Source of the DNA: Macrothele yani
Lineage: Eukaryota > Arthropoda > Arachnida > Araneae > Macrothelidae
Length of the DNA: 64,000 nt
Assembly: GCA_039090855.1 (NCBI GenBank)
Contig: CM077034.1
Location: 12,413,970 to 12,477,969, forward strand
Direction of reading: 5' to 3'
In this document: piece after piece, positions 1 to 13,645 of the stretch
Position numbering within the stretch: position 1 is the stretch's first letter
Layout: each line of letters begins with the position of its first letter
Program-made: the position numbers and the translations under genes
Notes under the pieces: generated by a model
The model's input: only the letters and a program-made list of their open reading frames with translations
Databases searched by the model: none
What the model was told of the DNA's origin: nothing

Positions 1-960
1 GTATTTGATCAGACTCTAAGCCCTCATTTAAACATTTCTGAGATGTTTAACTAATTTGGGTGAAACCACAAATTTCAATATTTTTTTTTGTGACAAATTT
101 ACTGTTTAAATATTTCTGGATCTTGGCAAGCTTCTGTGCTTTATATCAACACTTATTGCGAAGTTTCGATCAGACTAGTCCGCAAGTAAAAAATATCCTT
201 TCTACTGCAGATGAACTGGCTGGGCAGCCACATAGACTTGACATGTAAGAGCAGAAATCTTTCAGGGTTCCGGCTTTGGCCCCGCTTGCATGTCGCTCCA
301 TCAGCACTGAAGTTTTGCACATTATATGCTAATATAGATAGTACTTTGAGTCACATTTTAAAACCCATTACAAAAATTATCCATTCAGGTTTCTTTTCTA
401 ACACCCAGTTGTCAGCAATTTGTTCTCATTCTCTTTCCCTGGCCATTTTGGATTCATTAAGTTTGCCAAGTAGTGGCAGGGTTGAAGTGCTTGATCCATC
501 TTTTCCTTTTATCACCGATGTGCATTTTCCACTGCCTCAGAAATGTTTGTTCATCCTGGAGAATGTCTAATACTCCAGGGGTGCAGAATTTGTCCGAACT
601 CGCGAACGAGGTTCGGGGGGAAATTAAGGCAGCTCTGGGGAAATTTTTGCCCGCGGGTGAGTAATAATAATAAAACGAAAAATTGACTTATTAAGAGCGA
701 GTATAACGTGAAAATTTACTGCACGGCGATCACGTAATCATTTTGAAAAATGTCAAGGCGGTTCTAGAGTTGCAGTCGGGGGGGGGGGGGTTAGTAATCT
801 TTGCTAAGCTTATGTAAACTATTAACTATAGCATGTAATAACTAATATTTCATGAAATTTAGCTATTTAAATTAAAATTGTTTATGTATTCTAATTGAAT
901 TATTTTAATTAAATTAATATTAATCAATTCAATTAATTATTCAAAACATTACTATTTATT
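1..960. other. No gene recognised
   Basis: Short open frames only, the longest about 119 codons at 211-570 without recognisable motifs. A run of 13 G lies near 778-790, and the stretch from about 840 is very AT-rich. This may hold part of the ubiquitin promoter or leader region, but I see no convincing TATA or initiator signal. Confidence 0.5.
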
Positions 961-973
961 CACACAAATAAAA

Positions 974-1240
974 TCAAATGACGAACTCCAGTCTTCGGTT
1001 CTTCATATTTGCAAATCTGTCAATAACATTGTCCACTGGTATGAAGATATCTCGAACGTGAAGGGCAAGGCCAACCAATCTCTCTTGTGTCATTGTTGTT
1101 CTTAGCCACGTTTTCAACCTTTTTAATGCTGAAAAACTCCTTTCACTTGAAGCAGTGCTTACCGGGAGGGTGCACAATAATTTCAATGCAGTGCTGTACT
1201 TGAAACCAAAGAAAACATTGGGAGCAGCGCGAAGCTGTTA
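974..1240 (-). pseudogene. hAT transposase remnant, C-terminal dimerisation domain
   Basis: On the minus strand the frame reads NVFFGFKYSTALKLLCTLP, then VSTASSERSFSALKRLKTWL and ends with MKNRRLEFVI. This is the C-terminal dimerisation block of hAT transposases (the SSERSFS..LKRLKT..R..M..ERL pattern). Only about 90 residues are recognisable; the RNase H-fold catalytic part is missing. A short poly(T) tract and unrelated DNA lie upstream on that strand. I infer a truncated, dead element. Confidence 0.8.
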
Positions 1241-2777
1241 AAGTCTCCTGTCATAAACAGCAGAGATCTGCACTCTTTTAAAACATGCGAAAAGGGTGGG
1301 AATGCCGTTGGTTTTTTTGTTTTCATCCTGTAATGCAGGCTTTCCAAAATTGCCAATTGGACCGTCAAGTATGGCGACGCTGCTGTCGTGCGTTTTACAT
1401 TAGCCCTATTCCCTATGGAGCTGATTGGAACCTTTTTTTTTTTCACCCCTTATAGATTCTTTGCTACAGTCACCCAATTCACCCCTAGATAAAAAGCATA
1501 TTGTGCTGCCCCGTCTTTTGGTTTAAAAAATATACAGTAAGTTGAATTAATAAAAGTAAAAAATTTTCCCTTATCAGTCGTGCCGCGCATGGTTTATATA
1601 TTTTTTCTATCCAACAAAAATACGTTTTTACCTTCATTTTCACAATTTGGGCCCCCCCCCCCCCGCAAAACCGCCATTGGTCGTTATAAATACAAGAAGT
1701 TATGAGCACAGTGGCAGACTGGCATGTGATTCACAGAGCCGAAACGACTTTACTAATGCCAAGGCATAGACAGTGTGGCAAGAGTAATAAGTTCGGCGCA
1801 ACCACTAGTCATGCTAATAAAAAAAAAATCCAAAACTAATGGCAGCTTATGTGTCGTAGGCGCCGATCTGAAAAATTATTAGGGGTTCCGCACATTTTAA
1901 AGCGAACGACCCATGCATTTTTCAAAGGATTTAAGTGTAATTTAAGTTTCATTCAGTGAAATTATCTGGCACAATTATATACGCCTGAAATGCTAGAATG
2001 AAATAAATTATAGTTAATCGCAGAATTTTTTTTTAGCTGTTTATTTTTCAGCCTCTCTGCCCCAAAACTGTTTTCACCTAGATCCAAAAAATGTTTCGGA
2101 CATTTTGAATCTAAAATAAATATTAGGTTTTTTTTTTCTTTTCAAATTTTTAAGTAATAGGCTTTTATGATTAGTTCTTAATCAACATATAGGTCTAATG
2201 CTCGCTTAAACTTGTATGAAAGTCCGCTACAGTTTTAGGGGGAAATTTCGGACAGAAAAAAAATTGCGTTCTGAGGAAATATTGGGCCTTGAAAATTTTC
2301 TGCACCCCTGTAGTACTCTACTAACCTCTTTTAGCTGTTTTAGCAAGTGAAGTGCATCTTTATAAATGATTATATTCTCTAGAATTTTATTTATGTTTGG
2401 GGGAATTTCCAGATCATTTGAGTGCTTAGCAAACAGGTATAATGCATCTATGTAATAATAAAAGCATATTAGGTATAATTAAAAAAACAATTTGAGCACC
2501 AAGCTTTCCTTTTTAAAATGTTGCTTTTGAAACTCTTTAAAGAAAATATCCCAAAATTGCAGTAAAACTCCAAAGTATACTCCAGTTGTCAAAAAAAACC
2601 CCAATAAAACCTACTACAAAGTGAGTTTTATTGGGTTTAAAAATAAAAAAAAATGGCCCGGTTTGGGGGGGGGGTGTAGGTGGGTAGGGACAGCCCTGTT
2701 CGTGGGTCAGGACTAAAAAACAGGCATGATCAAGGTAAAGACTCAAGTTGCAATGGGCTGCAGCATAACCATTTCAT
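1241..2777. other. Intergenic or leader-intron DNA, no gene recognised
   Basis: AT-rich sequence with long homopolymer runs (for example a C run at about 1651-1664 and a G run at about 2665-2675). I recognise no coding, RNA or element ends here. Confidence 0.5.
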
Positions 2778-3266
2778 TTCTTTAATAAGAGCAATGAGAG
2801 TGAACAGTAGATCTGTTCTCTCAGACATGTAGACATTTCTCTGCATGTTAACTTCCATATTAATATCCACAGTTGGTTTTTGGCCTTTGGTGCGGTGGTT
2901 TTATGTTTTCTTCGACATGTTCTTTTATTTGACTGAGTGAGCAATTTATTAACCAACACAGCAGAACTGATACATTGGTCCAAGAAACCTTTTATACTTT
3001 AAAAACCCTATATTTACATTGACTTTGAATAACCCTAACCGGAAATCTAATAGGCTTAAAAAAAAAAAAAAAACCCTAATTACATGAACATTCAGAAACC
3101 ATAAACAAACTTCCTGTTTACAAACACCAAAACATCTAAACAAAACATTTAAAAAGCCTAAAATTCAATTATTCACAACGAACTTCTCATTGCCCTCTAT
3201 TTACAAACTTATCTCACACACTCATTCATGCACCACACCGCTGCCGTTCCAAATGTAGATTTTTTT

Positions 3267-3490
3267 GCCGCCCCGGTGGCGCAGTGGTCTAAGGCACTGG
3301 CCTCTGATCATTCGTCCATAAGGGGTCAGGGTTCGAATCCCGGTCAGGCATGGATGTTGTGTTTGTCTTACGGCACTGACTCTCTCCCTTCGCTGGAACC
3401 AGTGACCCTAAATTAGGGACGAGCGACTGCTAGCCCATTGAGTTGCTCACGGTGGTCGTTAAACCTCCAATAAAAAAAAAACAACCAAAC
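3267..3490 (+). mobile_element. tRNA-derived SINE inserted in the left foldback arm
   Basis: The head contains a pol III A box (tggcgcagtgg, 3277-3287) and B box (ggttcgaatcc, 3330-3340) in tRNA-like spacing, then a tRNA-unrelated body with the phrase gcccattgagttgctcacgg and a tail ctccaat plus A-run. It is flanked by a target duplication aaatgtagat (3251-3260) / aaacgtagat (3491-3500), and the right arm of the foldback supplies the empty site. The same SINE family recurs at 25241-26588, 57455-57555 and 62897-63118. Confidence 0.92.
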
Positions 3491-3667
3491 AAACGTAGAT
3501 TGCCCCCCCCCCCCCCAGCAGCTTTGCACCCATCCAGGGTCATCATCTGGAGGCCAGTTGGTATCAGCCCTGCTATCACAGTGTGAGTGAGTGAGAAAAG
3601 CGATTTCTTGCGTCTGCCCCATGTCCCACGTCATATTGAACACATGGCCACCGTGGCTCCATCTGTT

Positions 3668-3791
3668 AAGATTATATAAAATATATATATATATAAAATA
3701 TATATATATATATTTTATATAATCTTAACAGATGGAGCCACGGTGGCCATGTGTTCAATATGACGTGGGACATGGGGCAGACGCAAGAAAT

Positions 3792-3838
<47 letters not shown>

Positions 3839-3955
3839 ATCTTAACAGATGGAGCCACGGTGGCCATGTGTTCAATATGACGTGGGACATGGGGCAGACG
3901 CAAGAAATCGCTTTATATATATATAAAATATATATATATATATATTTTATATAAT
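3668..3955. repeat. (TA)n microsatellite tracts in the foldback centre
   Basis: Three AT-alternating tracts separate the 70-bp modules, near 3674-3722, 3796-3838 and 3913-3955. They can form cruciforms by themselves. Confidence 0.85.
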
Positions 3956-4595
3956 CTTAACAGATGGAGCCACGGTGGCCATGTGTTCAATATGACGTGG
4001 GACATGGGGCAGACTCAAGAAATCGCTTTTCTCACTCACTCACTGTGATAGCAGGGCTGATACCAACTGGCCTCCAGACGATGACCCTGGATGGGTGCAA
4101 AGCTGCTTGGGGGGCAATCTACGTTTGGAACGGCAGCGGTGTGGTGCATGAATGAGTGTGTGAGATGAGTTTGTAAATAGAGGGCACAAGTTCGTTGTGA
4201 ATAATTGAATTTTAGGCTTTTAAATGTTTTGTTTAGATGTTTTGGTGTTCATAAACAGGAAGTTTATGGTTTCTGAATGTACATGTAATTAGGGTTTTTT
4301 TTTTTTTAAGCCTATTAGATTTCCGGTTAGGGTTATTCAAAGTCAATGTTAAATATAGGGTTTTTAAAGTATAAAAGGTTTCTTGGACCAATGTATCAGT
4401 TCTGCAGTATAGGTTAATAAATTGCTCACTCAGTCAAATAAAAGAATGTTAAAGACATCATAAAAAACCAATGGCCATAAGTCATAACCAACCGTGGATA
4501 TTGAAATGAAAGTTAACGTGTGAAGAAATGTATGATTTTCTGAGAGAACGGACCTACTGGTAGGGGTAAGTTCACTCTCATTGCTCTTATTAAAG

Positions 4596-5017
4596 TAATT
4601 GTGGCACGTAAATTTTTGAATAGTTATGATACTGTGACTTGTCAAACAAGGAATTACATTTCCTTTCTGTTTAAAAAAGGTGTAATGAAAATTTATTTTG
4701 ATTCCTTTTCTACTTGCCCTCAAGAGTTTTCTAATTTTTTTAATTGATGGAAAATATTTTTTTTAATTGATGAAAAATATTTTTTTTAATTCCTTTTATT
4801 TGTTAGTTTTAAATGTGAAATCATTTAAATGTGGTGCATCACTTGTCAATGTTTGAGTGCCAGGAATGCATCTCATTGATTTACATTGTAAAATTGTTTC
4901 AATTTTATGCCATTTTGCCCAGGAATGCATCCTTGGTGTAAATTGAGGGCTACCTGTTTTAGCTTAATGAACACTAAATTAGTGAAATGTTATGTGCTTG
5001 TAAATATTGTGCTGAAA
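4596..5017. other. No gene recognised
   Basis: AT-rich spacer between the foldback and the mariner. It includes a short tandem repeat of ttgatg(g/a)aaaatattttttttaa at about 4743-4788. Confidence 0.5.
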
Positions 5018-5019
5018 TA

Positions 5020-6270
5020 TTAGGTGTACAAATAAGTTTTAAAAGTGTTTTCTTTTTTTGACTTATTATAATACTATTGCTAATTTACATATCTGACATT
5101 CCACCGCATTTTCATGTGACTAACTGGTCCAGAGTATAAAATGTGACAGTTTGTCCAAGAGTCAAACACAGTTGCCCATTGGTAGGTGAAAGATGGCAAG
5201 TGAATACAGCATTTATTCGACACTGCATTCGTTAGGAATTTCATCAAGGAAAAAGTGCTGCAAAAGCATGTGCATCATCTGTTCTGGGGGAGAATATTGT
5301 ATTGAAAAGCACATGGGAGTTTTGTTTTAGACTGTTTAGAGCGAGTGATCTTGATATTAGCGAGCAAAAACGTGGTGGCGCCACGCAGAAGGTTGCACAT
5401 GAGAAACTGCAAGCTGGATTAATATTCATTTCAGATGCAAAAAGAACTAGCCGAACAACTGGGGGGTAACTCAACAATTTCCAATTATTTACGTGCAATG
5501 GGAAAGATTCAGAAGGAAGGAAAATTGCTGTTGCATGACCTGAGCCAGAGGAACAAGGATGAGCTTGTCATGGAGTTTGAATCTGCTGAATAAACAAGTC
5601 TTTCCTGTGGAAAATCGTTACGAGTGATGAAAAGTGGTTATGGTATGACAATCCCAAACGCAAAAAACACTGGGTAGATCCCGGTGATGCAATGACTTAG
5701 ACACCGAAATGCAATATTCACTCCAAGAAAGTTCTGCTGTGCATCTGGTGGGATATGAAGGATGTGCTCTATTATGAACTACTGAAACAGGGTCAAACTG
5801 TTACTGCTGATGGCTACAAGTGACAATTGCTGCGACTGAACCAGGAAATCTGTCAGAAACTTCCATTCACAGGCAAGGGATTGCCTCTGGTGAAATTACT
5901 GCACGACAGCTTTAGGCAGCATGTTGTGAAATTGGCCAAGGAAACGTTATTGACGCTTGGCTGTGAAGTTTTGGAGCACCCTGCATGTATTCCTGACAAT
6001 AGCCCCTTCAGACTATCGTTTGTTCCGGTCAATGCAACATGGTTTGTCTGCTGTACGGTTCCGGACATGTGACGAAGTGCAAAAATGGGTTTGACTTCGT
6101 GTCGCACGACGAAGTATTCTTCATGGCTGGAATCCGTCAGCTACCTGACCGATGGCGGAAGGTGATAGATAATGGCGGCACATATTTTGATTCGTAAAGG
6201 TATTGTTCTTTTCTCTCAAATTACATGGGACGTTGTCTTAAAATGCTTTAAAACTTATTTGTACACCTAA
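5020..6270 (+). mobile_element. Full-length defective mariner element
   Basis: Perfect 24-bp terminal inverted repeats start TTAGGTGTACAAATAAGTTT at 5020-5043 and 6247-6270, flanked by TA on both sides (5018-5019, 6271-6272). The length of 1251 bp is usual for mariner. The transposase on the + strand is broken by stops and frameshifts: pieces recognisable are IRHCIRWEFHQGKSAAKAC near 5216, VTSDEKWLWYDNPKRKKHW near 5612-5670, [20 protein letters not shown] near 5727-5790 and LLHDSFRQHVVKLAKETL near 5890-5950. The first catalytic Asp (SDEKW) is visible, and the second falls in LLHDS. The element lies in the presumed leader intron of the ubiquitin gene, ending 58 bp before the acceptor. Confidence 0.93.
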
Positions 6271-6275
6271 TATAA

Positions 6276-8014
<1,739 letters not shown>

Positions 8015-8900
8015 ACATAGGAGCCGTTTGTGTGCTGGAGAAATGCGTTACTTACGTGGGGTTTGTGGCAAGACACGATATGATTGTGTGAGAAGTGAAG
8101 ATGTATTGCAGTTGTGTGATGTGAAGCAAAATGTTGTTAGCAAGGTGGAGACCAATATGCTTCGGTGGTTTGGCCATGTTGAAAGAATGAGTAGTGATGA
8201 AATGCTTACTAAGAAAATCTTTTCAGCCCAAGTGGCAGGAAGGATGCTTCGGTGGTTTGGCCATGTTGCAAGAATGAGTGATGAGATGCTTACTAAGAAA
8301 ATCTTTTTAGCCCAAGTGGCAGGAAGGAAAGGCAGAGGAAGGCCAAGGAAGACTGGTGGATCAGATTAAAGAGTGTCTGCATGAGAAAAAGATTATGAGT
8401 ATGAAGTATAAAAGATCTTGTGTATGGCGTGTAATGAATATCAGTGAAGCACAAGTTGTATGTCAAGATCGCTGTAAATGGCGAAGTTTGATACGACAGC
8501 AATAAGTAAAAATATCTAGAAGTTTGTATTTCTTTTTGGAGCTAACCTCTGAATATCAGAGAACAGCTTAGTGATATGTATGTATGAAAGAATGAGTGAT
8601 GAAATGCTTACTAAGAAAATCTTTTCAGCCCAAGTGGCAGGAAGGAAAGGCAGAGGAAGGCCAAGGAAGACATGGGTGGATCAGATTCAGGAGTGTCTGC
8701 ATGAGGAAAAGATTGAGTATGAAGTATAAAAGATCTTGTGTACAGCATGTAATGGATATCAGTGAAGCCCGAGTTGTATGTCAATATCGCTAAAAATGTC
8801 GAAGTTTGATATGACAACAATAAGTAAAAATATCTGGAAGTTTGTATTTCTTTTTGGAGCTAACCTCTGAATATCAGAGAACAGCTTAGTGATATGTAAG
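8015..8900 (+). pseudogene. Two copies of a non-LTR retrotransposon 3' end
   Basis: Both copies encode the extreme C terminus of a LINE reverse-transcriptase protein: a block LRWFGHVERMS, then DEMLTKKIF and a basic GRKGRGRPRKT run, followed by a shared 3' UTR ending cagcttagtgatatgta. Copy one is about 8028-8590 and itself contains the LRWFGHV block twice (an internal duplication at about 8158-8260); copy two is about 8590-8900. They belong to the same family as the minus-strand LINE at 59190-61510, whose 3' UTR is nearly identical. 5' truncation is typical of these elements. Confidence 0.85.
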
Positions 8901-9281
8901 ATCCATAAGGAGCTCGGTCCTGTAACCACAGTGCTAGTATGACTAAATGCTATTATGAACAGTTAAACTGAAGTGATGAGTAAGAAATAAAATCATGTTT
9001 AAAATAAGTGCCATTTTTCAAGTAGCTGTAAAAAACAAAAAAAAAAAAAAAAAAAAAAAACCACCCAGGGAAAAAAATTCAGTTTTTAAAAATTACTTAC
9101 AATTTGCATTATCTTGAATCAATAGTGGAATAAGTTATAATTACACCTGCATGGTTAAAATTAATATTAAGCTGTTATAATATTCAGGTACACATATAAC
9201 AGATGTTCTACAGTTTATTCTGATGCATGCCTCAGTGGGAGTTTTTCTAACTGTAGGGACCTTTTCTGTGCTGCACACCAC
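8901..9281. other. No gene recognised; long poly(A) tract
   Basis: Contains an A-run at about 9036-9060 and otherwise AT-rich unassigned sequence. Confidence 0.5.
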
Positions 9282-10850
9282 TTAATTAATCTGAAGAGCT
9301 TTCGTGTCTTCTTTACGAAAATAATATCCTCGGGCCGTGCCTGTTGTCATATGGGGCTGCACTGTACACAATGTATGCTGCATAGGCACATAGCATATAT
9401 CATCATGAAGTAGCCAGTAAAATGACTTTGCAGGACCATGTGGATGCATAAACTTAATTTTAAAGTCTTCATCCATTTCAATATCACTGATCATACCAAA
9501 AAAACAGTTATCATATATGCATGCTACATAGCATTGAGCGTGCAACTGTGGCCGATTTATAAGTTCAGTGCTACTTTTGAAGTTAAATATCAAACAATAT
9601 CTGTCATCTCTACTTATCCTCTTCATTTCTATGGTATTTGATGAAAGTGGACAAAAATAGTGAAAACTCCTGGTTCCTGGAATAACTGATGTTTCTAAAA
9701 AAGGTTCCTGTGGGTTGTTTTGTACAATTTTAATTTCAGGCTTTGATATAAAGTGAAACTCAAATGTTTTTTATGCTTGCAACACAAAAATGAAAAGCAT
9801 CCGTCGGTTTTGTGATTTTATTTGTGATAGGTCATTGCAGGCTTGCTCTGCTTACAATTCGCTTCACTGTACCACCAATGCCATCACAAGCTGATTTCCT
9901 GTGGCTAGTGGCAAAAAATTACCATGATGCAGATATTGCAGAATCATTTTCATGCTTGCTTAAATTCAAAAAATTCTTGCGATTTTTATGTTGTGCTGCA
10001 CACCCATCTGTAAAATAGTGAACCTTTACAACTTCTGGATATTTATTCTTGATGTACTGCATTGTTGTTTTTGCATTTTTGAACTTCCCTTTTTGTTGGT
10101 AAAGTTCGAAATAACACTTACCGCACATGGGGCTTGGCTTTCAATTCTTATTTCCGTTATGTCGATGCGGCATGGGGGTTTTTCATTTAGTTGCGGGTCC
10201 ACTTCATTTTTTTTTTCCGTTGCCAACAAAAAGGGAAGTTCAAAAATGCAAATGCATTAATGCACGTTAAAAAAATAACCTCCAATATCGGAAGTAAATT
10301 GAAGCATTGTTTGTTGAATTCTGTACACCATACAAGCAGCGTGGTCTAGATCGTCAGAAAGGAAGCAGTGATTGGAGATTTCAAGCAACTGTGTCTCACC
10401 TCTTGTGTACGTAACTGGGTGAACTGTGCATGCCTCTGTTGTCCAATGATAGCCTTGTGCGTCATCTTGAATGACAAATGAGTAGTTCTCATTGAAGTCC
10501 ATAAGAACAATTGTCATGTCTGGCGTAAGCATTTCTTTGAGCTCCTTTAGAAACAGATTGTTCCTTCGCAATGTATGCATGTGGGATATAAGTTTCCATC
10601 TTCAACAATAGCATTTGCATAAAATCTTAAAGTTTAATTAATTCTGTTCTTCCACTTGATACCCACTGACTGAATTCCATGGTATCATTTTCATCAGTGT
10701 TAAAATTTTGTTTTCAAAAAGTTTACTAAGTTATCTGTAGATGGGCAGTTTTTGTAGTGTCTGAGCATGCAGTTACGATCTTCCAAGTCACAAACCATGT
10801 AACCCATTAGTGTTTCATACGATTCCTTGAACTGAGCAGCATTCAGAAGT
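9282..10850 (-). pseudogene. Unclassified transposase-like gene, copy A, broken
   Basis: Reading N to C on the minus strand I see MGYMVCDLEDRNCM with a Cys pair (about 10790), a block MDFNENYSFVIQDDAQGYHW (10430-10520), a block KVHYFTDGCAAQHKNRKNF (9960-10030), FFATSHRKSACDGIGGTVKR in a frame broken by stops (about 9830-9910), and a C-terminal domain containing IKFMHPHGPAKSFYW (9420-9480). The spaced acidic residues (D in MDF, D in TDG, D in CDG) suggest an RNase H-type active site, by inference. The same family in an independent copy is at 13254-16900. I know such proteins from invertebrate genomes as uncharacterised transposon-like genes but cannot name the superfamily. A 150-bp insertion with a 29-bp inverted repeat interrupts the middle. 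Confidence 0.72.
10071..10251. repeat. Perfect 29-bp inverted repeat with 123-bp spacer
   Basis: ttgcatttttgaacttccct and its continuation at 10071-10099 is exactly reverse-complemented at 10223-10251. The left arm is in the transposase coding sequence; the right arm and spacer look inserted. Confidence 0.9.
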
Positions 10851-10979
10851 AATATAACATTTTGATGTATAGTGCAGAGCTAGACAAACATGTTCTAGAT
10901 CTAGGAGCCAGCTCCAAAATTTAGGCGCCAGGTGAAACAAACTTGATTACGTATGAACAAAAACATGTTTGGTTATGAC

Positions 10980-12332
10980 CAGGGCAAGATTTCATCTTTT
11001 TTGCTCACTAGCAAATTTTGCTAGCGACCAAATAGTTTGCTAGCAAAACATTTGCATGACTAGCAAGTAAAACTAAATCCCATCGTAACTTATTTTCTAA
11101 TAAAGTTACACAGAAATTTAAATGTGTATAAATATTTTGACTTACCTTTTTTAATAATGAATAGAATCTTAGATAAGTTTAGTGACTATCTTTATTATTA
11201 ATTTCTAACAAATTCTCATACCACATTAATATATTTCACTGACGTTCTAATTCAGATTTCTTCCCATATGGTTTACGCTCAGGGTGTCTGACTTTGTCAT
11301 CATACCACTTTATAACTGCTGACCGTGGATTAAAAATCTCTTCTTGTGGCCCTTCTATTTCAATTGTCATCAGAGCATTTAAAGTTTCAACAGACAAATT
11401 GTTCCTCCAATCCCCTTGTATTCTTTTAAAAAAACTGAATCCCACCTCACAACATGCAGTACTAAGTGGAAGTATTGCACAAATTTCTGCTAAACTTCTA
11501 CACACTTCATATCTGCCAACTACCACACAATGCTCTAGAATTCTACGGAATTAGTTGTCTGACTACGGATTCTACAAATTTTCATTTTGTTTCAAATTTT
11601 TCTTTAGCTATTATTTTTGATATACACGAGATTCTTGCAGGGATTCGTGGAATCCCGCTTTTTTTTTTGTCATCAGTTAGATCATTCTGAAGATCGATAT
11701 TTGGGAGAGGGGGGGGTAGTTTTCCATCTAGAGACGAAATTTTGTGCTTCAAGACTTCCGAACACAGTGAAACAGAGTAAGAAAATTTTGCCGTAATCGC
11801 ATATTTTTCTCCCAATGTTGTCTTTGTGTCCGCTTTTCTTGTTAAATATCATTTTATTGCATAAATGTTTGCATTTTAGCTTGAAACTGTGGAACAATTT
11901 GCAAAAACGGAAGCTGCCTGCTGCAAAAATTTTCTGTAATCTTCAGGCATGAGATTCTTCCGCGAATTCAAGGAATTCCGTCTTTACGAAACTAGAAAAC
12001 GAAAGGTCAACGGAATTCGGATTTTTTCTGTAATAATTTTTTTTTTCTCACAATGTTGGCACGATGGAGAGGAGTTTCAATGCGCTTCTACGACAGCTTG
12101 GAAGGGATGAAAGATATGGGGAGGATGGGTATTAATTGTCGAAAGGAAATTGGCGAAAGAGAATCGCTGATCGTCGCTGTTTTAACAAGTGATAATAGAA
12201 ACTTATGTAAACTTCGTGGATTAATGATTTTTGGTTACTTTAAATAAAGAAATTACCTTACTAGCAATATTTGCTACTGCGATTTTTTTCACTAGCTACT
12301 TGCTAGTTGCTAATCGGTGAAATTGGGCCCTG
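10980..12332 (-). mobile_element. hAT element, copy 1, non-autonomous remnant
   Basis: The ends are CAGGGCAAGATTTCATC (left) and the reverse complement of CAGGGCCCAATTTCACC (right), with an exact 8-bp target duplication gttatgac at 10972-10979 and 12333-12340, diagnostic of hAT. Both subterminal regions carry several CTAGCAA/TTGCTAG motifs. Only the C-terminal transposase domain survives; the interior from about 11507 to 12050 is repeat family D. It is opposite in orientation to the related copy at 13646-15578. Confidence 0.95.
11236..11526 (-). pseudogene. hAT transposase C-terminal dimerisation fragment (copy 1)
   Basis: The frame contains LAEICAILPLSTACCEVGFS, FFKRIQGDWRNNLSVETLNA, LMTIEIEGP and SAVIKWYDDKVRH. 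The pattern of a conserved small-residue and Cys/Glu block followed by RIK..RNRLS..TL..LM is the hAT C-terminal dimerisation region of the zinc-finger-862/ZMYM-like type. It lacks the catalytic core, so it cannot be an active transposase. The equivalent region of copy 2 (15050-15325) has an in-frame stop. Confidence 0.85.
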
Positions 12333-13253
12333 GTTATGACGCTGGAACGAAAAGTGGTAAACCATATTTGTTAATTTTTTTTTCTTTTTACCCAAACCAC
12401 TTATTGCAAAATAAAGTTCTAATTTGCTTCAAAATTTTCTTTTTCCGTTCTTTCAGTAATCTCAAAAAAATTAAAATTTCAGATTCCAATTTTATTAAAA
12501 TACTACTTGTGGAAGTCATATTTTGTACATATTGATTCGAAGTACCATTTTTTTTTCTTCATGAGATCCGCAAGGGCATGTAATCCAAAGGCTGTGGGGA
12601 AAGAAAAAAAAGCCCACACATAATCCGCAGCAGCATATGATTCGTAGATTGGGAAATTCTGAGAAAAGCAATTTCTTCCTTCGCATAATTCGCTGCATGT
12701 CTCAGACCATGATATTAAAAAAAAAAGGGGGTCATACCTGCCAACATTGGCAATAGCCTTGTTACTAATAACTAGTATTGCATGGCATACATACTCTATT
12801 TTACAAAATGATCCTTCTCTTTGTAAAAAACAAATGTGCCCAACAAAACGTTACAACAAACAAGGATTCTAATGAAACAAACTTAGCTCGTGAGAAACAC
12901 AAAATTGATTCCCCAGCGAGGGCATGATCGCAATATTTAAGTTCGAAACTTCCACCAGTAAAAATCAGTAAGATGTGTTCAGAATTCCACAATGCCTGAC
13001 AGACAGGAAATCCAAGCAAGTGAATGGCGCAGTGCATGGACCTCCACTTACCATATGATTATACTGGCTCTAAAATTGCAGTTTAAGACAAGATGAGACC
13101 AAAGAAGGGGGGGGGGGGAGCTGAACATTTTAACTGGTGAAAAGTCGGAACAGACAGCGAGAATTCAGACTACCGTTAGGCTGTCTTTTGTTGACTGCAC
13201 AGCATCGATTGCTTAACTTTTCTTTCTGCTGCTATCATTCTCTCCCTATTTCT
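12333..13253. other. Intron 1 DNA with a repeat-D terminus
   Basis: No gene seen. At about 12734 the sequence tcatacctgccaacattggc matches the terminus of repeat family D (14226, 26613), so part of 12734 onward is probably another D copy. A G-run lies near 13108-13118. Confidence 0.55.
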
Positions 13254-13645
13254 TCATTGTCGCTTTCGTACTACTTTCCAAAATTGGAACAAAGTGATGA
13301 AATGTCTGTGTCCCGGGAAGTCGCTGGCAGTTGTCAAATCTTCTTGAGTAAGTATTTCTTCCTCTTTAACCAAAATGCATGTAATCTGTTTTATATTTTT
13401 CTTGCAAATGTCATACATATGTTCCAGGGTAATGTAATTATTCAGAGGCCTTTGTAGACTTGCCTTAGTCAACTCTTGCTTTGTTACGCCAACACCATCA
13501 TACGCATTCTTTCCATGCAATGACTCAAAGAAATTCCAGTCAGCATCAAAACCAAAATCTTTCTTGTGGTGGCACTGGTTAATAAAATCCTTGTATTTAT
13601 ATTAGCTTGATGTTCCATCCAAAAAGTCAATTATTTTGTTAACAC

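Larger units (their letters stand above)
2778..4595. repeat. Large imperfect inverted repeat (foldback-like) with AT-rich centre
   Basis: The left arm from ctttaataagagcaatgag (2778) to about 3697 reappears reverse-complemented from about 3700 to 4595. The core module of about 70 bp (cttaacagatggagccacgg and onward, ending caagaaatcgc) is present once reversed at about 3598-3670 and three times forward at about 3723, 3839 and 3956, separated by (TA)n runs. Arms are roughly 0.9 kb, clearly similar but with indels; the left arm is lengthened by a SINE insertion at 3267-3490. No transposase frame is seen. It may be a foldback element or an inverted duplication. Confidence 0.85.

Noticed and set aside
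211..570. 119-codon open frame near the window start
   Set aside because: No recognisable motif, AT-rich context, and overlapping frames of similar length; not enough to call a gene.
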